Of a stretch of 64,000 nt of DNA, positions 61,045-64,000 are shown piece after piece; within the stretch, counting starts at the first letter, position 1; each line of letters opens with the position of its first letter. Below the pieces are notes generated by a model. The model searched no databases, was not told the DNA's origin, and saw nothing but the letters and a program-made list of their open reading frames with translations. Location: assembly GCA_022432975.1 (NCBI GenBank), contig CM039504.1, positions 3,569,459-3,633,458 on the forward strand, written 5' to 3'. This DNA is from Begonia masoniana (Eukaryota > Streptophyta > Magnoliopsida > Cucurbitales > Begoniaceae). The position numbers and the translations under genes were made by a program.

Positions 61045-62436
61045 CAAGAGGCGAAATGAGAAGATGATATTTGAAAGAATGTACATATGTATGGCTGCTT
61101 ACAAGGTAAGTTTCCTGCAATGGGGCAGACCTATTATCTATTTAGATGGATGTCATCTGAAGGGCTCCTACCCCGGTCAATTACTCACGGCCGTCAATAT
61201 TGATGGCAACAATAACATATATCTCATTGTCGTTGCCAACGTGAAGTCAGAATGCAAGGACTCGTGGAAGTGGTTTTTGGAGATATTGCATGATGACTTA
61301 AGCACTGACAATGGACGCGAATGGATATTTGTGTCGGATCGATAAAAAGTATATATTATTATTATGATTATTGTTTGGGCGTTGTAATTATATTGTTTTA
61401 TGCTGAGTATGTCTTTCTTTACAATGTCAGAGGTTGTCGTTTGCTGTGGAGGAGACTTTTGGTTTAACCGAACACCGCTACTGTTTCCGGCATATGTATG
61501 CAAACTTCAAAAGCCGATTTCGGGCAAAGCGTACAAAGATGCAATGCGGAATGCAGCAAAGGCAACCACAAGAGAATATTTTGAGATAACAATGAGGAAA
61601 GTGCATGAGTTAAATGCGGATGCCCATGCATGACTTCAACGAACACCGCCTAGCTATTGGGCTACTCATGCATTTTCGTCGATTCCCAAGTGTGACTTGG
61701 GCTTGAATAATTTATGCAAGTCGTTAAATGCAGTTCTATTGTCGGCTAGGGACAAACTAATCCTGACCATGTTCGAGATTATTCGAAATACTTTGATGAC
61801 TCACATTGTAAAAAAATACGACAAGATGTTCAACTCAACAGATGTCTTGTGTCCTAAGATAACGAAAAAGCTGGGGAAGCTAAAAGAGGCAGCTCAACAT
61901 TGGAGTGCTCAGTTAGCGGGGGATGCAAGGTTTAAAGTCAGAAACGGCAACGAACAATATGTCGTTGACTTGAATGCATGCATGTACAAATGTCAGAGGT
62001 GAGAGCTTACTGGAATCTCATGTGTTCATGTAATTCCATGCATGAATTTCATGAGACTGTCGTTGAAAAATTTCGTTTATCAATGGTATCACCGGTCTAC
62101 ATATTTGGCGATGTACTCAAACTCCAGTCGTCTCATAAAAGACCAACAAATGTGGCCGAAACCAGACGATGTGACCCCAATCGTTCCGCCATAGAGAAGG
62201 TGTCAACCTAGTAGGCCGAAAAGAAAAGAGTGCGCGATGTCGATGAGCCGTCTACGTCAAAAATTTCTAAAAAGAAATCTGCAATGTCGTGTGGTAAATG
62301 TCGGCGTCAAGGGCATAATAGTCGCACATGTCCTGACAAGGGATCTACTTCAGGTGCTGCCGCTTCGCACGACACATTTATGAGTTTCCAAATATTTAAC
62401 GGGACGCAGGTACATTTTTACCCATTATTCTCATAA

Positions 62437-62965
62437 ACAAATTTTCATTATTTAACTAATATAGTTTTCATTACGTGCAGGAATCTTCTACACACGGCCA
62501 TGGAAGGGGATGATGGACTACCAGGCGATGACGAGAAAGAGGATGCTGGAACTGTTTTATTTTATGGACATTGTACTTTATTTTATGCATTTTCTCTGTT
62601 GTAATTTAAATTGATGTACATTGTAGTTTATGATGTAAAACTACACATGACCATTGTAGTTTATAATTCAAATTGTAGTTTTATTTCATGGACATTGTAC
62701 TTTGATTTATTTTAGTTATGATGTAAAATTCTGGAACAATTTGGTTATTTGAATATACATGAACTGTTTGATATTAGCTATGGGGAGTCGTAAAACAAAA
62801 GAAATTTTATCCAATTAATGTAAAAAATTTAGTGTATCAAACTTTAATGTATTAACGTAGTGTAATTTAGTGAAAAAAATTAAAAAATTGACCAAAGTTT
62901 CCTTTATTTTTTGACTCCTCCATATCTAGTATCATTCTACATATTCAAATACTCAAACAGTTCTA
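62437..62965. other. AT-rich 3' flank of the Mutator-like transposase
   Basis: Short repeats of TTATTTTATGGACATTGTA-type words occur at 62555-62720. No gene was seen. A Mutator terminal repeat may lie here but was not identified. Confidence 0.35.
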
Positions 62966-63185
62966 GAATTTTATATCAAACTAAAGTGCATCAAACTAAA
63001 TTATATAAAATTAAAGTCCATCAAACTAAAGTAAATCAAACTACAGTACATCAAACTAAAGTAAATCAAATTAAAGTATATCAAACTAAAGTGCATCAAA
63101 CTAAAGTACATCAGTTCTAGAATTTTACATCATAAACTCAAATACATCAAATTAAAGTCTTTCAAACTAATGTACATCAAATTGA
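62966..63185 (+). repeat. Tandem array of ATCAAACTAAAGT-type units
   Basis: About a dozen degenerate copies of a roughly 12-bp word (CATCAAACTAAAGTA, with T/A variants) lie mostly at 62975-63115, with outliers to about 63180. It is AT-rich simple minisatellite DNA. Confidence 0.8.
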
Positions 63186-63295
63186 ATTACAAAATAAACT
63201 ATGATTGGACTTTTTCTTCATAGCTTCATAGTCTGGTAGTCCGTCATCCACTATCTGCACGTAATGAAAGTTATATTATAAAATAATAATTATAA

Positions 63296-63995
63296 TTAAA
63301 ATAAAAATGAGGAAAAAAGGTTGAAATGTACGTACGATTGGGCATCGTTGTCATTGCCCGCCATCTTTTGTACTTCCTCATCATCGGCCACCATCGGTTG
63401 GGCGTCGTCCTCATCGCCCAATATTTGTTGGTCATCCTTGTCATCGCCCTTCATCCAATCCAAGATGATCTGCCTCGTACCTCTCTGGTGGTCCATCATA
63501 TCTTTCTGATAGTTCATTATCCCTATAAGGTAGTTCATTACCTCTAGATGAGACTCTGTCTGCCTCATTTCAAGCTGATGGACTCTATCTGCCAGAGAGT
63601 CTATCCTCGCCCTACTAGTACTCGTCCCCTGGTGCGCTAGGAGCGCTGTGGTCGTGGGTGACTGTACATGAATGTCATCTTAGGAGGCCTCCTTATCTCC
63701 CCTGGACGTTCAGATCCCGTCTGTTTCAACGAGGCCCATTCGAACCAAATGCATCTTGCCAAATATGTCAATGGCCCGCTAAGATCTTATCTGCTCCCCA
63801 GCCGATATTTCAATCTGAAAATGTTGGACAATCTTCAGAATCAATACACCGTAGGGCAGGTTCTTGTTTCATGTGCGTCTGATCTCACACATGTGACTTA
63901 CAATCACAAAGCCGGGGTCGAACATCCTACCGCTGTACAGTTTCTCCATCACATAGAGATCCATGAAGTTAACTAAATCTCTATGTCCGTGCTGC
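63296..63995 (-). pseudogene. Edge of a decayed 'plant transposon protein'-type ORF
   Basis: On the minus strand from the window edge: RDLVNFMDLYVMEKLYSGRM, FDPGFVIVSHMCEI, a stop, then NLPYGVLILKIVQHFQIEIS, a further stop, and later a coiled coil (DRVHQLEMRQTESHLEVMNY) running into an Asp/Glu-rich tail (63568-63296). The blocks GFVIVSHM and LPYGVLILKI parallel GFIVVRRM and LPYNLLLMKI in the third ORF of the Sirevirus (about 39.25-39.36 kb), in the same order. This supports a shared domain, often annotated as a putative plant transposon protein. In-frame stops make it a pseudogene. The N-terminal part lies beyond the window. Confidence 0.55.
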
Positions 63996-64000
63996 GGTAG

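Larger units (their letters stand above)
53780..62436 (+). pseudogene. Mutator-like (MULE/MuDR) transposase, split by an LTR element
   Basis: The N-terminal part (53780-54487) has the MuDR-type region (REEVQNYALKNGFDVKFVKN, then SYFKTYSCARTIDN and GGANNKSSYSV in shifting frames). The LTR element at 54488-61044 interrupts it. The transposase resumes at 61050 with the catalytic core (RPIIYLDGCHLKGSYPGQLL; SWKWFLEILHDDL; REWIFVSDR), then SGKAYKDAMRNAAKATTREY, LGLNNLCKSLNAVLLSARDK, EQYVVDLNACMYKCQR (SWIM-like) and a C-terminal CCHC knuckle (CGKCRRQGHNSRTC). Internal stops and frame changes are frequent, so the gene was decayed in addition to being interrupted. MULE transposases cut and paste DNA by a DDE/RNase H-fold mechanism. 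Confidence 0.88.

Noticed and set aside
62966..63185. A CRISPR-like repeat array
   Set aside because: Units are about 12 bp, degenerate and have no unique spacers; the host is a plant.

Overview
This is a 64 kb window of nuclear DNA from a flowering plant, almost certainly a eudicot. The evidence is spliced genes with GT-AG introns, a VAMP727-type R-SNARE (a seed-plant protein), a plant-type 3-methyladenine DNA glycosylase, and large amounts of plant retrotransposon DNA. There are no prokaryotic features, no rRNA or tRNA genes and no CRISPR array. I cannot name the species. One run of exactly 100 N (27297-27396) is an assembly gap.

Layout. (1) 1-8.5 kb is the gene-rich end: an intact five-exon AMMECR1-family gene (+), a 329-bp foldback element, an intact five-exon VAMP727 gene (+), and a convergent two-exon gene for a small secreted, probably GPI-anchored protein (-). 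(2) 8.5-12.1 kb holds nothing I recognise. (3) 12.1-23.1 kb is one long decayed gene on the minus strand. It is a frameshifted, unprocessed copy of a large plant protein of unknown function (At4g29790/At2g19390-like, from memory) that still has its leader exon, exon order and C-terminal motif. (4) 24-30.7 kb holds a germin-like pseudogene, two hAT-like non-autonomous elements, a lone first coding exon of a nuclear-pore-anchor (NUA/TPR) homologue beside the gap, and one orphan 3' exon. (5) 30.75-45.3 kb is an old Ty1-copia Sirevirus-type element (gag, pol and a third ORF, all with stops). It carries three further insertions: a solo LTR in gag, a 5S-bearing Cassandra-type TRIM in the 3' LTR, and a second solo LTR inside that TRIM. 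Each has its own 5-bp target duplication. (6) 46.4-48.1 kb is the intact five-exon DNA-3-methyladenine glycosylase I gene (-). (7) 48.2-53.8 kb is AT-rich intergenic DNA with a truncated PIP1 aquaporin. (8) 53.8-62.4 kb is a Mutator-like transposase split by a young Ty3-gypsy element (54488-61044, minus strand) that has gag and protease but no reverse transcriptase or integrase. (9) 63.3-64 kb is the edge of a decayed 'plant transposon protein'-type ORF (-) that resembles the third ORF of the Sirevirus.

The four intact host genes have unrelated jobs: AMMECR1 of unknown function, SNARE-mediated vacuolar trafficking, a cell-surface peptide, and base-excision repair. There is no evidence that they form a pathway. 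The main biology here is the transposon archaeology: exact 5-bp duplications give the order of five LTR-type insertions, and one insertion (the TRIM) lacks its 5' LTR yet has a clean target duplication.
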